Positions 35,201 to 48,344 are shown, counted from the stretch's first letter. The stretch is 64,000 nt of DNA from Cryptomeria japonica (GCF_030272615.1 NC_081412.1:18267932-18331931); one strand, 5' to 3'. Notes: a model not told the origin generated them from the sequence alone. Numbers and translations are program-made.

Positions 35201-36366
35201 CAAATGGATGTTAAATGTGCATTTCTGAATGGTGATCTTTAAGAGGAAGTTTACATTGAACAACCTATTGGATTTTCTTTGACAAATGACAAAGATATGG
35301 TTTGTAGGTTAAGGAAAGCTTTATATGGATTAAAGTAAGCTCCTAGAGCTTGGTATGCTAGATTGGACAAATATCTTTTGAAGATTGGTTACACTAAAGG
35401 TAATGCTAACAACAACTTATATTACAAAGTGACTAATGATGAAATCTTGGTTATAGAAGTTTTTGTTGATGATATAATCTTTGGAGGAGAAGATGGATTG
35501 TGTAAAGACTTTTCTAAAAAGATGCAAGAAGAGTTTGAAATGTCTATGATTGGAGAGATAAAATTCTTTTTAGGATTGTAGATTTCGCAAACTGATAAAG
35601 GTAATTCATATGTCAATCAAAGTACTTGAAGGAATTACTAAAGAAATTTGGCATGGAAAACTCTAAACCGGTAAGTACACCTATGACTGCAACTGATAAA
35701 CTATCATTGAAGGATGAATCAACACCTGTTAATCCGACAAGATACAAGTCTATGATAGGAGGTTTACTGTATTTGACACAAACATGACCTGCTATTATGA
35801 ATGCAGTATGTATTGATTCAATATTGAAGAGTAATCCTAAAGAAAATCATGAATCAATAGTGAAAATGATTTTTTGGTATCTTCAAGGCACAACAAATCT
35901 TGGTTTATGGTATTCTAAAGATGAAAATTTTGATTTATGTGCATACATAGATGCAAATTGGGTAGGAGATATAGATGACAAAAAGAGCACCACCGGCGGA
36001 GCATTCTTTCTTGATAGGAGATTAATTTCTTGGTTGAGCAAGAAACAGAGTTGCATATCTTTATCAAAAACAGAATCAGAATATGTTGCAGAAGCAACTA
36101 ATTGTACTCAAGTATTATGGATTAAGCAAATATTGAAGGACATAAAGGTAAAATGCAAAGAACCTATAACTATTTACTATGATAATATGGCAGCAATTGA
36201 CATATCTAAGAATCTAGTATTTCACTCCAAAACTAAACATTTTTCTATCAAATTCAATTTTCTAAAAGAGAATGTTGAAGCAAAAGAAGTGAATACTAAA
36301 GAGCAGATTGCAGATATTTTTACTAATCCTTTGCCTAAGGAAACATTTAAATATCTCAGAGAGTAG
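32272..36366 (+). pseudogene. Copia D gag-pol
   Basis: ATG 32272 opens the UBN2-type gag. Frameshifts occur near 32610 and 32950, between 33590 and 34090, and near 35620. The zinc knuckle CFNCNKICHMASRC (near 33087) has Cys for Gly. The protease site reads IIDSKCSHHLTG (near 33382), with Lys for the catalytic-loop Gly. The integrase shows WHKRLCH, LRSDQGGEF and an intact NGVVERKN. RT has an intact FVDDIIFGG (near 35461). RNase H (YIDANWVGD...DNMAAI) reaches TAG 36364. Stops include TGG-to-TAG (near 34038 and 34322), CAA-to-TAA (35240 and 35336) and CGA-to-TGA (35786). Confidence 0.92.
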
Positions 36367-36742
36367 CTTGGGGTTATACCCCCACTGGTAGAGACTTAGA
36401 CAGTTGATTCTTGGCATCAAACTGACAGAATTAATAGATAAATATTTTTTCTAGCTTTGATGAGGAGATCTACTTCTCATGGGGAGTAATTGGATAATTT
36501 CATAAGTTGGTATTTTGTATTAAATGATTGAATCTGGTTTTTGTATTTCTTTGGCATTTGATGTGAAAGGCGGAGAGATATCTATGGACAAACACATTAT
36601 CTTTTGGGAGAGATTGTTACTCTTTGTACCTGTCTTTTGATTTCTGGTTAAAGATCTCTTTTGGAGATTGTTGGTTTTTGATTTTTAGCATTTTTGTTTT
36701 GGCACTTAGATGGTTTTTCCATCATGTGTTGCCATTAATTCG

Positions 36743-36754
36743 AAAGGGGGAGAT
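36743..36754 (+). other. Polypurine tract of copia D
   Basis: AAAGGGGGAGAT abuts the 3' LTR. The flanks AATTCGAA (36737-36744) and TTGGTATT (36757-36764) are partly complementary (6 of 8) around a 12-nt loop. Confidence 0.9.
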
Positions 36755-37818
36755 TGTTGGTATTTTGGATGTGTTGCACTGGTTTTGTCATTGATGTCAA
36801 CACTTTTCAACAATTATCAACACTTGGAGATTCTTGATTATGTTCACCAGCATGCTAAGTGACTTAAGCACAATCACTAGTATCTAGTTCACCGGCAGGT
36901 TATATCATTCACCGGCACTAGGAATGACTTGGAGATTACTTGGTTATGTCAAAGACATGGTTTGGACACTTTATTTTGGTGATTTGGTCATTGATCTAAT
37001 CGGGTTTGCATATTTGTTGTTACCAGCAAATAGGTCTAGGTTATGCACCAGCAAACATTATTCATTCCAAATCAGCACGACATGTTGTGGAGATGATTTG
37101 TTATTATTGTAAATCCATTGAGATGACATGATGCATCACATATTGATTCATTTGTATTTGGTTTTATTGTAATATATTTAGTGAGATGACCTACATATTT
37201 GGTCTTAGGTTTTGGTATAAATGTAAGATCTCATTTGTGAGATTAAAATGAGGATGCATGGAATGTAACAAGTGGTAGAGCATAAGGTATATGCGAATAT
37301 AAGTAGAGCTATACATGCAAACATCATTCAAGATTCAAGGAGGTTTTGTAGAAGATAAATCAGATCTTAACCGGTATTGAATCTAGCATATGAAGATGCT
37401 ATTTTGAGCAGTACATTATCATTGGATTTAACCATCCAATTGTAGTCAGTGTGACTCCCATATTGTGATTGAGCAGTGAGCTCTAGGTAGTTAGCCTTTT
37501 TGCATGTGCACACACCATATTGTACACACATACTAGTTGCAGTAGTATCATCTGATTGTGGGTAAGGTTTCCCACTGTGGTTTTTCCCCTTACAAGGTTT
37601 CCATGTACAAATATCTGTGTTATGTGTTGTGGATGTTATTTGTCTTTCTGTTTCATGCATTAAACTTTATCGACATTACAATTAACTGTTAAAATTGTTT
37701 ACCGTGATAAAGTTTGGTTTATTGGTATTATGCATTAAGCTTGGTTAAGTTATATTTGGTTTGAAATTAATTGACAACTGATTCACCCCCCCCTCCTAGT
37801 TGTCTCTGGGACCTAACA
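36755..37818 (+). repeat. 3' LTR of copia D
   Basis: Ends CCTAACA and is followed by AGAAC. U5 hairpin arms are at 37773-37781 and 37796-37804, weakened to eight pairs by one mismatch. TATAAATG lies at 37216-37223. Confidence 0.95.
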
Positions 37819-38840
37819 AGAACTAGTAAAGATAACAACATATATCTCAAATTTCAAGCAGATAAGATACTCGTTAGTTAAGTGTTTGTGGATGTTATCA
37901 TATTTGGAGGCAATCATGACATGAGAAATGACTTTGCAAATGAGATGAAAAATGAGTTTGAAATGTCTCTAGTGGGAGACTTAAAAAATTTCATAGGCTT
38001 GCACATACAACAAATGAAGAATGGTATATTCCTCACACAGTCTAAATATGTAAAAGAAGTATTGAAGACATTTAGAATGAATGACTGTAAATGAGTTGGG
38101 ACACCGATGGTTATAGGTTGTAAATTGTCTAAAGAAGATGAAGCCACATCTATTGATGAAAAGGAGTACAAGTCAATGATTGGGAAATTGCACTATGTTG
38201 TTCACAACAGACAACATATAGCTCATGCAGTTGGTCTAGTTGCTAGATTTCAGAAGAATCCTAAGGAAACACATTTGATAGCAACTGAGAGGATATTTAG
38301 ATATTTGAAAGGTAATTTTGACTATGGATTATGGTATCCATATGCAGGTAACTTTGATTTGAAGGTGTATACAGATGCAGACTGGGTAGGTAATGTTGAT
38401 GATAGGAAAAGCACAACCGGTGGAGCATTATTTTCTAGAGGAAGACTTGTTTCTTCGAGTAGCAAGAAGTAGAGCTGTATATCACACTCTACTACTCAAG
38501 CTGAGTATGTTGCACCTTATATGAATTGTACTCATGCTATTTGGATGAGACACATTCGGGAAGGATTCAAGATAAAGATTACAGATCCAGTAAAGATCTT
38601 ATGTGTTAATATGAGTGCCATAAATATTTCCAAGAACCCTGTTTTGCATGTAGGAACCAAGCATATTGAATTGAAGTATCATTTCTTGAGAGAAAAAGTG
38701 TAGAGTAAAGATGTGTTATTGGAGCATGTTTCTATCAAAGAGAAGTTTGCAAATATCTTTACTAAACCTCTACCTAAGACTACTTTTGAGTATCTTAGAA
38801 GATAGTTAGGGGTTGTACCCATTCATGAGGTTAGTTGAGC
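37819..38840 (+). pseudogene. Copia A reverse transcriptase end and RNase H, part 3
   Basis: This resumes the RT interrupted at 31157. The catalytic pair is broken: VFVDVIIFGG (near 37891) has Val for the second Asp. RNase H follows ([48 protein letters not shown]), with stops at 37879, 38092, 38470, 38701 and 38804. The frame ends at 38838 with HEVS, which matches the end of the copia G pol. Confidence 0.9.
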
Positions 38841-39177
38841 ATGTTGTAGGTTACATCAGTCCCAGAGCTACTTGCTAAATTTTATAGTAGGATTGGTGTA
38901 GAGTGTAGTTATTCCACAAGGGGAGCATCAAGTTGTAGGTTGTTGATGGTGAACAGTGAATTTTGACATTGCATGTTTTACATTCACTTTGGCATTGTTG
39001 TCAAATGGGGAGAATAACTATGCGATTATGGGGAAGAATAATTGTATGACTGACAGAGAGAAGGTCTATAGCCAGCTACCAGCTGAAGACAAGGAGAATA
39101 CATGGTAAAATGTAAAGGAGGATTCCTATTCACAATGATAGCAATCAAGGGTAGTGATACTTGTATTGCCATCAATA
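38841..39177 (+). other. 3' untranslated region of copia A
   Basis: No ORF of substance. It contains TTTGGCATTGTTGTCAAATGGGGAG-like and CAATGATAGCAATCAA-like words typical of the region between RNase H and the polypurine tract in these copia families. Confidence 0.6.
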
Positions 39178-39178
39178 C

Positions 39179-39191
39179 CAAAGGGGGAGAT
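39179..39191 (+). other. Polypurine tract of copia A
   Basis: CAAAGGGGGAGAT directly precedes TGTCGGCA of the LTR. Flanking arms AATACCAA (39174-39181) and TCGGCATT (39194-39201) pair at 6 of 8 positions around a 12-nt loop. Confidence 0.9.
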
Positions 39192-40551
39192 TGTCGGCAT
39201 TTGCATGAAGATTGCATTGATGAAATGTTATGTTGTCATTGATGTCAATTAACTGGTAATGATATTATTGTAATATTGTTTTGTAACTAGAAGGAAGAGC
39301 TAGTGATGGGAACTGCAACAAGTAGGTGAGTTTGTGGAGGAAATCGATATTGCTAAGAAATGGAGAGTTGAACTAGTAAACCCTACCTGTTGATATGATA
39401 AACCTTAACCGATGAAGTTTGGTGAATCAATTGTATTGGTTTACAAGCTGATGATGAGCGGTAATGATTATGACATGTATGCATGTTGTATGAGAAGAGT
39501 TTCAAATGATTTTTTTGGTGTGTTAAGATAATAGTTTTTATCTTGGGAATGAGAAAGTTTATTGCATGTAATTTAAACCACGTGATGAGGTATAGTGTTC
39601 GATGAAGTGGTGATCAAGGAGCAGTCGAGGCTATCTTGAATGATGTGCAACGATTATTATGTAATACAATAGTCATACTTGAACAAATTTATTTGTAATC
39701 TCTATGAGAGAATTAGGTTTGTGATGTGTTACCAACCTATTGTTTTGTTTATAAGGTTTATGAGTTGTTTTGTTGAAGAGTTGGCAACTTGTAGTTGAGA
39801 GTGAGAGTGAGGTTGCCGAATCGGATGATGTATTTGTAGTTTGTGTAAAGACAGATAGGAACATGAAAGGGATCTGAGCAAGCAAGTGTAGTGCTATTCA
39901 AACAGAAGAGAAAACCCCTATTGTTTTCTAACAATTACAACAGTCAAACAAGCTTAGTGTTATTCAAATCCTCTAACCAGGTGATCCATTAGCTTGGATT
40001 TCAAATCCTCTATCGAGGTTCCTCCTCACAAGGTATTGCTTCTAATAGGGCATTATAGTCAATCCATTAAACAGGTGGTCCCTAACAAGATCTGTTCTTA
40101 ATAAGACTTTTGTAAAGCTTTAATAGGCTTGGCTCCTAACAGGGTGAACTTTAGAAGAGTTCAAAATACTTGTGGGTATTCATCCCAACCTTGGTTTTTC
40201 CCATTTGGTTTTCCACCTCAAAAATATTGTGTCAAGTGGTGAATGTTTTTGTGGTTATGTTTATTATGGTTGAATTGCTTAATTGCTAAATCCACTTTGA
40301 TATATTATGTTAACTGACAACAATCTGAAATGAGGTTTTACTTATATCAGTAAAGTATATGAATGTTTGTGAGTTTCAAGTTGTGTTATTGTTAATCTGT
40401 TATAACAGTCAACTGGTTTATCTTGTCAGTGTAGATTTTTCTTTGAGAGGTTGATTTTGAGATTAGTGAAACTTTTTATCAATTTTCCATCTATTGATTC
40501 ACCCCCCTTCTCCCTAGTTAACCAGATCCTTATTCTTTCACCATACCATCA
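39192..40551 (+). repeat. 3' LTR of copia A
   Basis: 1,360 bp, TGTCGGCAT...ACCATCA. Its last ~1,170 bp match 10530-11727. The U5 hairpin is damaged by loss of TCAG (CTA/TAG remains at 40491 and 40515). The right flank is TTTTC; the matching left duplication is outside the window or lost. Confidence 0.92.
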
Positions 40552-40956
40552 TTTTCTAGGTGAAATGTATTTGGACAATCTAACATAACACATCACAGAT
40601 TGCCACCAAATATGTCGGTTAGGGATACCTCATCACAACCGGTGATAACTCATCACACAATTAGTGAAACTGGTTGGAACAACGATACTGGTTAAGAGTT
40701 AACCTCTTCCAACTCATAGACCAATTGCCCACCAATTTATTCTTTGATGAACTTTGTTGAAACTCCAAGTTGGTGTCATATCAATCCTATATATACCAGT
40801 TGTCTACATATATCGGTTAGACACCCTCAAATCCATTTGAACTTAATTATACATATAATATTGGTTTTGCAATACAAAGTCTTAAGAATAATTCTGGTTT
40901 GTCTTAACTAAGATGACTATGAAAATGTGAACATATGTGTGTGTATACATGTGCCA
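40552..40956 (+). other. Flank of element F, no gene
   Basis: This lies between the copia A 3' LTR and the F gag. It contains several CCGGT/CTCATCACA words also seen in LTRs of these families, and TATATATACC near 40790. It is probably the leader or LTR end of F, cut on its left by the insertion of copia A. Confidence 0.4.
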
Positions 40957-42162
40957 TCAATGACAACACATGAAGTCATCCATTACAATCATCATCAAGC
41001 CAACAAAGATATGTTTGGTAGTGATGAAGGCGGTGAAGAAGAAGATGAATTTGAAGTTGATCTTGAAGGACAACTTGTAAGTGCACTCGAGGATATTAGA
41101 AGAGTAAGAAAATAGTACAAGATGTATAAGAATCTTTCCACTATGGAACAAGACATATTGATTAAAAAACTTCAAGAGTTAGAGTTAACTATTGCAAATC
41201 TGAAAGCACAAGTGGATGATGTTCAAAGGATGAATGAATGATCAAAATCAGATTTGAATACTATGAAGTGTAAGTGTAAAGAATTATATTCAAAGCTAGA
41301 GGTGAAGGATAAAGAATGTTAGAAGCTAAAAGGTGAAATGGAGAATCTCAGGAAAGATCTTGAAAAGTGTTAGGATGAGATCAAGGTGAGGATCTGGTAT
41401 GATGGTAGCACTGAAGCCTTGGATCAAATATTGAATAAACAAAAACACTCCAAGGATACCAGAGGATTAGGATTTGATGTTTTCAAGTGCTCCACAAGCA
41501 AGGCATTCTCCAACAAAGAAATGCAGTTTGTCTCCTCAAGTGGAAACAAAAAAGGTTAGAACTTCACTCTCAGAAATGATCCAAGAAGGAAGATAGACCT
41601 AACTACAACTGGTGAAAATATGAAGATGAAGACTGCTTCTAAAAAAAACAATAATGTTAATCCAAAAGGGAAAGGAAAGATGATAGAAGATGGACTCATC
41701 AAAAACAAGGACATAAGAAAATAGCCTAGTAGACCTCCTGCTAGTAGAAGACAAACAAATGTTGTTGCCCACAAGATAAGACAAGTGTGGAAAAGGAAGG
41801 GATCAAATGAAAGGACTGTGAAAACTGGACAGCTCAAGAACAATCTTGAGAGAGGTAGAAATGGAGAAGACAAATTGGTAAGATCACCTCATGTTTGTCA
41901 AAACAAATTTGTAAGTTATAAGCTCTCTTTCTCTGGTTATTGTCTTTCATGCAAATATTATGGTCATAGGGAAAATGAATGTAGGAGAGGGTTTGAAAGT
42001 GGTCAAGTTGCATTCTCTAGAAATATGAATGTAGTTTGTCATAGATGTCATACACAAGGACTCAAAATTTTATGTTGTAGACTCATGCATAGATATACTT
42101 TTGTCTATGATAGGAAGAGTCCATTTGATACTTCTGCAAATATAAATTCAATGCATGGGTGA
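40957..42162 (+). pseudogene. Gag of element F: acidic coiled coil plus zinc knuckles
   Basis: A single frame from ATG 40957 to 42162 with six internal stops (41113, 41239, 41320, 41371, 41557, 41722), of the CAR-to-TAR or CGA-to-TGA kind. An acidic patch (EEEDEFEVD) leads into a long coiled coil, then the gag signature LDQILNKQKH...RGLGFD (near 41425), a Lys-rich linker, and two degraded knuckles CLSCKYYGHRENEC (near 41946) and CHRCHTQGLKILCC (near 42038). It is the same type as the minus-strand gag at 9687-8593. Insertion of copia G at 42166 interrupts it; no protease or RT follows at 49819, so F also appears gag-only. Confidence 0.75.
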
Positions 42163-42166
42163 TATC

Positions 42167-43641
42167 TGATGAATAATGATGAACTACTAAGGCCCTAATC
42201 GGTACTGTGAGGGGGGCGGGGTGAATCAGTACACACACAAAAAAATTGCTTCAACACTTTGTCATATCAAAACACAGTTAACTAGTTGTCTTCACCACTG
42301 TACTTAACCATAGCTATACTGGTTAAAAAAAAAATTCAAACAGCTATACCGGTTAAAAAAAAAACTTCAGACAACATTCAATAGATCTCAAAACTACTTC
42401 ACTGATATAATCATGCATGAGTTGTACCAATAATACCACAACCATTTAACAATGCATGCATGTCTAACTTAATCAAAACCACACAATCATCACATGAAAA
42501 ACTCACAACCCATAACACACAGATTTTTCATGTGTAAACCCAAATGGGAAAAACCACGGTGGGGATGAATACCCACAAGCTTGTTTGTGAACTCTTTTGA
42601 AGTCCGCTCTGTTAGGATCCTAGTCCGATTAAAGACTTTACAATAAAGGTTCTATTAGGAATTGATCCTATTAGGGATCACCTGGTTAAGGGATGGCTAT
42701 ATACCTTGTTAAATGTTTAAACCCTATTAAGAGTTACCTCACTAGAGGATTTAAATAACTCAATAAACTTGAGCCACCTGGTTAGAGGATTTACAACAAA
42801 GCTTGTTAAAGCTACCTGGTTAAGGGATTTACCTTATGTTGAAATGGTTAGAAGACAACAAGTAAAACACTGATTTGATAATAGCACTTCTTGCTAAGGA
42901 AGATTATTTTCAATTCCTCTCTTCTGCAATCACACTTTGCAGATTCCTCACTCTAGTTTGGAAAGTATCAAATCTCCAACATGTGGACACTAACACAACT
43001 TTTTCCAACCACTGCAATAACAAAATGCATCGACCTTATGGACAACAATTGGGTCAATAGCATAAACCCTAAACCCTAAATATTTTAGGTTTACAATTAC
43101 AAGTGGTCCAATCCTAACCACCAGACTCATGACATAGAATGAAACAATCTAAAATAGATCTCAAGACATTTCACATCATCCAATCTTCACCACATCTAGA
43201 AATCAGTAACCCATCACGCCGTCTTCACACACCACTAAGAAAAATACTCATTCCTGAGGTAGGTATTCAATGCATTCAATTTTCACGCGCAAGAATCACA
43301 AAGAAATCCTTCATGTACATATAGCTGATGTGGCATCTTGATCCTTATCCTTATCCCTTAACTAACTCATCACAAAACATCATCGATTGCACCACACAAG
43401 CCAAATCGCCAAACCGATAACCCTAGAGTTGAACTAAGACTACCAGCTGGTAGTCACACTTAGTGAACCCCAACACCGGTCCACTCCATCCTGGTTGACC
43501 ATAACCATTTTTGATCTTCATACCAGTTCATACCAGTTCACCTACTTGAGCACTTATATCGGTTCATACCGATTTACCTGCTTGAGCACTTATTGACTTC
43601 AATGACAACATACATTATCACCGCTTCATCATATACCAACA
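42167..43641 (-). repeat. 3' LTR of copia G
   Basis: Plus-strand ends are TGATGAATAATG...ACCAACA. U5 hairpin arms GTACTG (42202-42207) and CAGTAC (42227-42232). A short CCCTAAA doublet (43063-43080) is part of the LTR, not a telomere. Confidence 0.95.
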
Positions 43642-43663
43642 ATCTCTTCATCATATTCCAATA

Positions 43664-43677
43664 ATCTCCCCCTTTGT
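43664..43677 (-). other. Polypurine tract of copia G
   Basis: Minus strand ACAAAGGGGGAGAT. Unlike its relatives it is separated from the LTR by 22 bp (43642-43663) that imperfectly repeat the LTR start (TATTGGAATATGATGAAG versus TGTTGGTATATGATGAAG). Confidence 0.8.
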
Positions 43678-44037
43678 AACTCATGGCAATACTCAGTATA
43701 TCATTGCTCAGTATCTGCACCAAGCTAAATAACATACATCGGTTCAATAACATATATCGATTTAACTTAAAAGATCACCACCACCACCTAGACTGGTCAT
43801 TGTGCACTCTGCTCAATCACTTCTCGTACCACTTATTTCATCTCCCTTTTGCATATAGACCTTCAAACATATATCTTCTCCCCCATATATCTTCTCCCCC
43901 TTTGACAACAATGCTAAAGTGGAGGCACAAGCTTCCAGTCTCCACTATGTTGCTCCCCTTATGGAGTAGCATCCTTCAACACATCAATCTTATAATATCT
44001 GACATGGTAGTACCTGATTGATGTGGACAACACATCT

Positions 44038-47000
44038 TTAATTTACTTCATGAAGGGGTAGAACCCCTAATTCACCTCTCAAATAGGTAAATGTAGTCTT
44101 CAGTAAGGGCTTAGTGAATATGTCTGCTAGTTGCTTCTTACTGGAAACATGTTCTAACACAACCTCTTTATTCTAAACTTTTTCTCTCAAGAAATGATAC
44201 TTAAGCTCAATATGCTTGGTCCTAGCATGCAATACCGGATTTTTGGAAATATTTATTGCACTTGCATTATCACAAAACACACTCACTAGTTCAAGTATAA
44301 TCACTTTGAAGCCATTCAGTTCATGCTTCATCTAGATTGCCTGAGTGCAGTTCATAAATGCTGCCACATACTCCACTTCAATTGTAGATTGGGAAATATA
44401 GCTCTGCTTCTTGCTCGTCCATGAGACTAGTCTTCCACTAAGGAAGAATGCTCCACCAGTTGTTCTCTTCCAGTCATCCACATTACCTACCCAATCTACA
44501 TCAGTCAAAACTTTGAGATCAAAGTCGTAATTGTATGGATACCACAATTTATAATCAACTATCCCTTTCAAGTATCTAAGAATAATCTTTACCGCTACCA
44601 AGTGAGATTCTCTTGGACTCTTCTGAAAATGGGCCACTATGCCCACTGCATGAACAATATTCGGTTTGTTGTGCACCACATAGTGCAACTTACCAATCAT
44701 TAACTGGTACTCCTCCTCATCCACCAACGCTGTATCATCCTCCTTTGTTTGTTTGCAGCCAGTCACAATCGGTGTTCCAACCGGTTTTCTCTCCTCCATG
44801 TCAAAGGTCTTCAATACCTCTTTGATATACTTGGACTAGGTAATTAAGATAACCTCTTTCATCTGCTAAATCTACAGACCAATGAAAAACTTTATCTCTC
44901 AAATTAGAGACATCTCAAACTCCTTTTTCATCTCATCTACAAATGCATGACTCATATCATCATCTCCACTAAAGATTATATCATCTACAAATACTTCACA
45001 TATCAGAATCTAACCACCTTCAGATTTTAGGTAAATGTTGTTGTCCTCACTTGTTCTCTAAAATCCTATCTTCATAAGATGAGAGTGTAACCATTCATAC
45101 CATGCCCTATCTTCTGACAAAGAAAACCCATCAGGTTGCTCAATATACACTTCTTCCTCTAAGATTCCACTCAAGAAGGCAGATTTCACATCCTTTTGGT
45201 ATACCCTAAATCCCTTGAATGCTACAAATATAAGTAGCATTTAGACACCTTCCAGTCTAGCCACTGGGGTAAAGGTTTCTCCATAGTCTTCTCCTTCTTC
45301 CTGAGCATATCCCTTGCATACAAGTCTTGCTTTAGTCCTTACCACTATGCCTTCTTCATTCAGCTTGTTCATGTAGACCCGTTTGGTACCTATGACATTC
45401 TTGTATTCCGGTTTGGGTACCAAGGACCATGTTACATTCTTCTCTATCTGGTCCAACTCCTCTTCCATTGCCTTTATCCAGTCTTCATCGGTAAATGTCT
45501 CTCTAGTGGTCTTAGGCTCAAATTCTGAAATCATGCAAGAATTTCCTTTCACCTTTCTCCTTGTGAGTATTCCTACATCTTTGTCTCCTATGATCTGCTT
45601 GGGATCATGATGCAGTCTTACATACCTAGGAATGATCGTAGCAGGATTCCCTTGCTTTTCCTCTTCTTCTTCTGCTTCATATTTTTCTTCACCCACTGAA
45701 GCTTCTACCAGTATAGAAACACTAAGGTCTTTCTGGTGTATGTCACTTGTTTCTTTCTTAGCCGGTTCCTAGAAGTCTACAACTGGTTCATCTTCCATTT
45801 GCTTCTTGTCAGTTTCCTCAAGCTCCTTAGGGGATTCATCAACTTTGACATTGATACTCTCAACAATTTTCTGAGTCCTGTTGTTGTAGCACTTGAGAGC
45901 TTTTATTTTAGTGGAATATCCCATAAATATTTCTTCATCACACTTAGCATCAAACTTCCTCAGGTGCTCACCTCTCCTGATAGAGAATTTACTCCCAAAC
46001 ACTTTGAAATAACTCACATTGGGAGTTCTCTCATTCCAATACTCATAAGGGGTTTTGTCTTTACCTTTCTTAATGAGTACTCACCACTTCTTTCCAATAC
46101 TTGCCACTTCTCTCCAAAATGTGTGAGCTACATTTCCTTGGATCAACATAGTTTTGGCCGCTTCAACCACAGTCTTGTTGTTTCTTTATGCTATGTCATT
46201 CTGTTGTGGTCTCCTTAGGGTAGACACTTGTCTCTTGATCCCATTCTCCTCGCAATACTTATTGAATTCATTAGAAGTGAATTCACCTCCCTGATCAGTC
46301 CGTAAACTTCTCTCATTCTGGTTCATGGTATAGACTCCAGTACTCGCCAGTTCTCTCCAAAATGTGTGAGCTACATTTCCTTGGATCAACATAGTTTTGG
46401 CCGCTTCAACCACAGTCTTGTTGTTTCTTTATGCTATGCCATTCTGTTGTGGTCTCCTTAGGGTAGACACTTGTCTCTTGATCCCATTCTCCTCGCAATA
46501 CTTATTGAATTCATCAGAAGTGAATTCACCTCCCTGATCAGTCCTTAGGCATTTTATCCTTCTACCACTCTCCTTTTCCACCAATTCCCTAAAGGCTTTG
46601 AAATTTCCAAATGCCTCAGATTTGTCTTTCAAGAATGTGACCCACATCATTATTGAGAAATCAACGGTGAGAATAATGAAGTACCGATCTCTCTGAATGC
46701 TTCTGAAAAAGACTTACCTTTGAATGTTGAGGAAGACATCTTCCCAAGTTGGCATTCTCTACACAATGTATTCTCTGGTTTGTTCAGAAAAGGCAATCCT
46801 TTTACTTCCTTGATCCTACTAGCCTTTACAATATTGTCAAAATTTACATGACAAAGTCTCCTATGTCATATCCAACTGCCATCAAATTTTGCCATCGGAC
46901 ACTGACTAATCTTGGCATTCAACTGAAACAAGTTTCCTCTAGTCTTCTTACTAGAGGCAATAAGTTCACCACTCTTTCCAATTATTCTACAGACTCCACC

Positions 47001-48284
47001 TTTGAATTCCAGTATGAGTCCTTTGTCTTTCAATTGAGAAATGCTCAAAAGATTGTGCTTAAGGCCTTCCACCCAGTAGACATCATTTGCACTGCTCTTT
47101 CCATTTAGTGAAATGGATCCTTTTCCTTTCACCATGCAAGGTGCATCATTGACAAACCAGACAACACCACCATCATATTCTTCAAGAGACAAAAACTTTC
47201 TCTGGTCACCGGTCATGTGGTGAGAACACCTGCTATCAATGATCCACTCATTAGAATTGTCAATATGTGAGACAAGGGCTTTCTGGTCAGACAACTCTTC
47301 CTTGATAGCCACAAACACTATGTCCTCGTTCTCTTCATCCCCAAATTCCTCATCAGTAACACCTCCATCCACTGCAACAAGACAATTTATCCTACCTACT
47401 CCTTTATAATTCCTAAACCTCTTTGGTTTATCCTTATTGTCATTGTTAGGAAAGTTAACAGCTATATGTCTTATCTTATTGTAGGAAAAACACTTCAAAG
47501 GAAGCTTACCTCTGTATTTTCTGGTGCCTTTTGGAAGTCTCTTGGCAAGAAGAGCTTCAAACTCCATAAAAATCTCCTCATTGTCCATATCTCTACTTTG
47601 CCTGGATTCATAATTGGTATTGACCTCTTTTCCTTTCTTGGTCGATGTAGAGGAAGTGGATGCTCTAAAGGCTGACTCGATCTTATAAACACTACCATCA
47701 TAGCCATTAAATTCATATGTAGTCAGCTTTGCAACAATAGATTCTAAAGATACCCTTGTTTTGTCAATAGACCTTAGCTCCTGAATAGCGGCAACCTTGA
47801 TTGCATAGACCGGTAAAAGTGATCTCAGAACTTTACTGACAACAGTGGCATCATCAATTATTCCACTAGTGCTTTTGATCTCTCCAGCCACCGTCTTGAT
47901 TCTTATGCCATACTGTTGAATGGTCTCTCCTTCAACTATCCAGATATCTTCAAACTTTCCTCTAAGACTTTCTTCCTTAGCCTACTTGACATGTTCATCA
48001 CCGCCATAAATGGATTCTAGTTTGTCCCATTCTTTCGAATTGTCCTTATCTTGTACATCAATGAACTCTACATCGGACAAGCTGCTAATAAGGGCTTCAA
48101 TGACTTGCCCATTTTCTTGTATCTCTCTTTTATGATCATCGGTCAGAGTGCCAGAGGGGATTACATAGGCATTCTCAACATAGTTCTAGTGTTGTGCACC
48201 CAAACTCTTGATATATATCTTCATCCTATCCTTCCATATTTTAAAGTTGTCCCTGCTGAACTTAGGACCTTCCCTCTTCATCAT
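44038..48284 (-). pseudogene. Copia G gag-pol
   Basis: ATG 48284 (MMKREGPKF) opens the gag, with stops near 48186 (TGG-to-TAG) and 47980. The knuckle CFSYNKIRHIAVNF has lost two Cys. The protease reads IIDSRCSHHMTG (near 47245), with Arg for Gly. The integrase core is partly duplicated (46094-46544), and both copies end the PQQNxIA motif with a stop where the catalytic Glu should be. RT has [18 protein letters not shown] and an intact FVDDIIF (near 44970). RNase H ends with LPLHEVN and TAA 44038. Numerous other stops make it non-functional. Confidence 0.92.
46094..46544 (-). repeat. Tandem duplication inside copia G integrase
   Basis: About 209 bp (46094-46302) are repeated at 46336-46544, offset 242 bp, with only a few differences. 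The unit covers RTDQGGEF through VAHTFWRE. Both copies share the same stop after PQQN[G/D]IA, so the nonsense change predates the duplication. Confidence 0.9.
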
Positions 48285-48344
48285 TAAAATAGGATCTTTT
48301 CCCTTAGGTAGTTAAGCTTATATCACTGAGGACCTGGATGAGTT

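Larger units (their letters stand above)
31158..37818 (+). mobile_element. Copia element D, 6.7 kb, complete but decayed
   Basis: LTRs of 1,057 and 1,064 bp, initiator-Met primer site, gag-pol, PPT, and a perfect target duplication AGAAC (31153-31157 and 37819-37823). The LTRs are clearly above 90% alike but carry small indels, so the insertion is older than the Ty3/gypsy element. It sits in the RT of copia A, just after KIGFQRT. Confidence 0.95.

Noticed and set aside
43060-43082. Interstitial telomere (CCCTAAA repeats)
   Set aside because: Only about two units, present at the same place in both LTRs of copia G (also near 49266), so part of the LTR.
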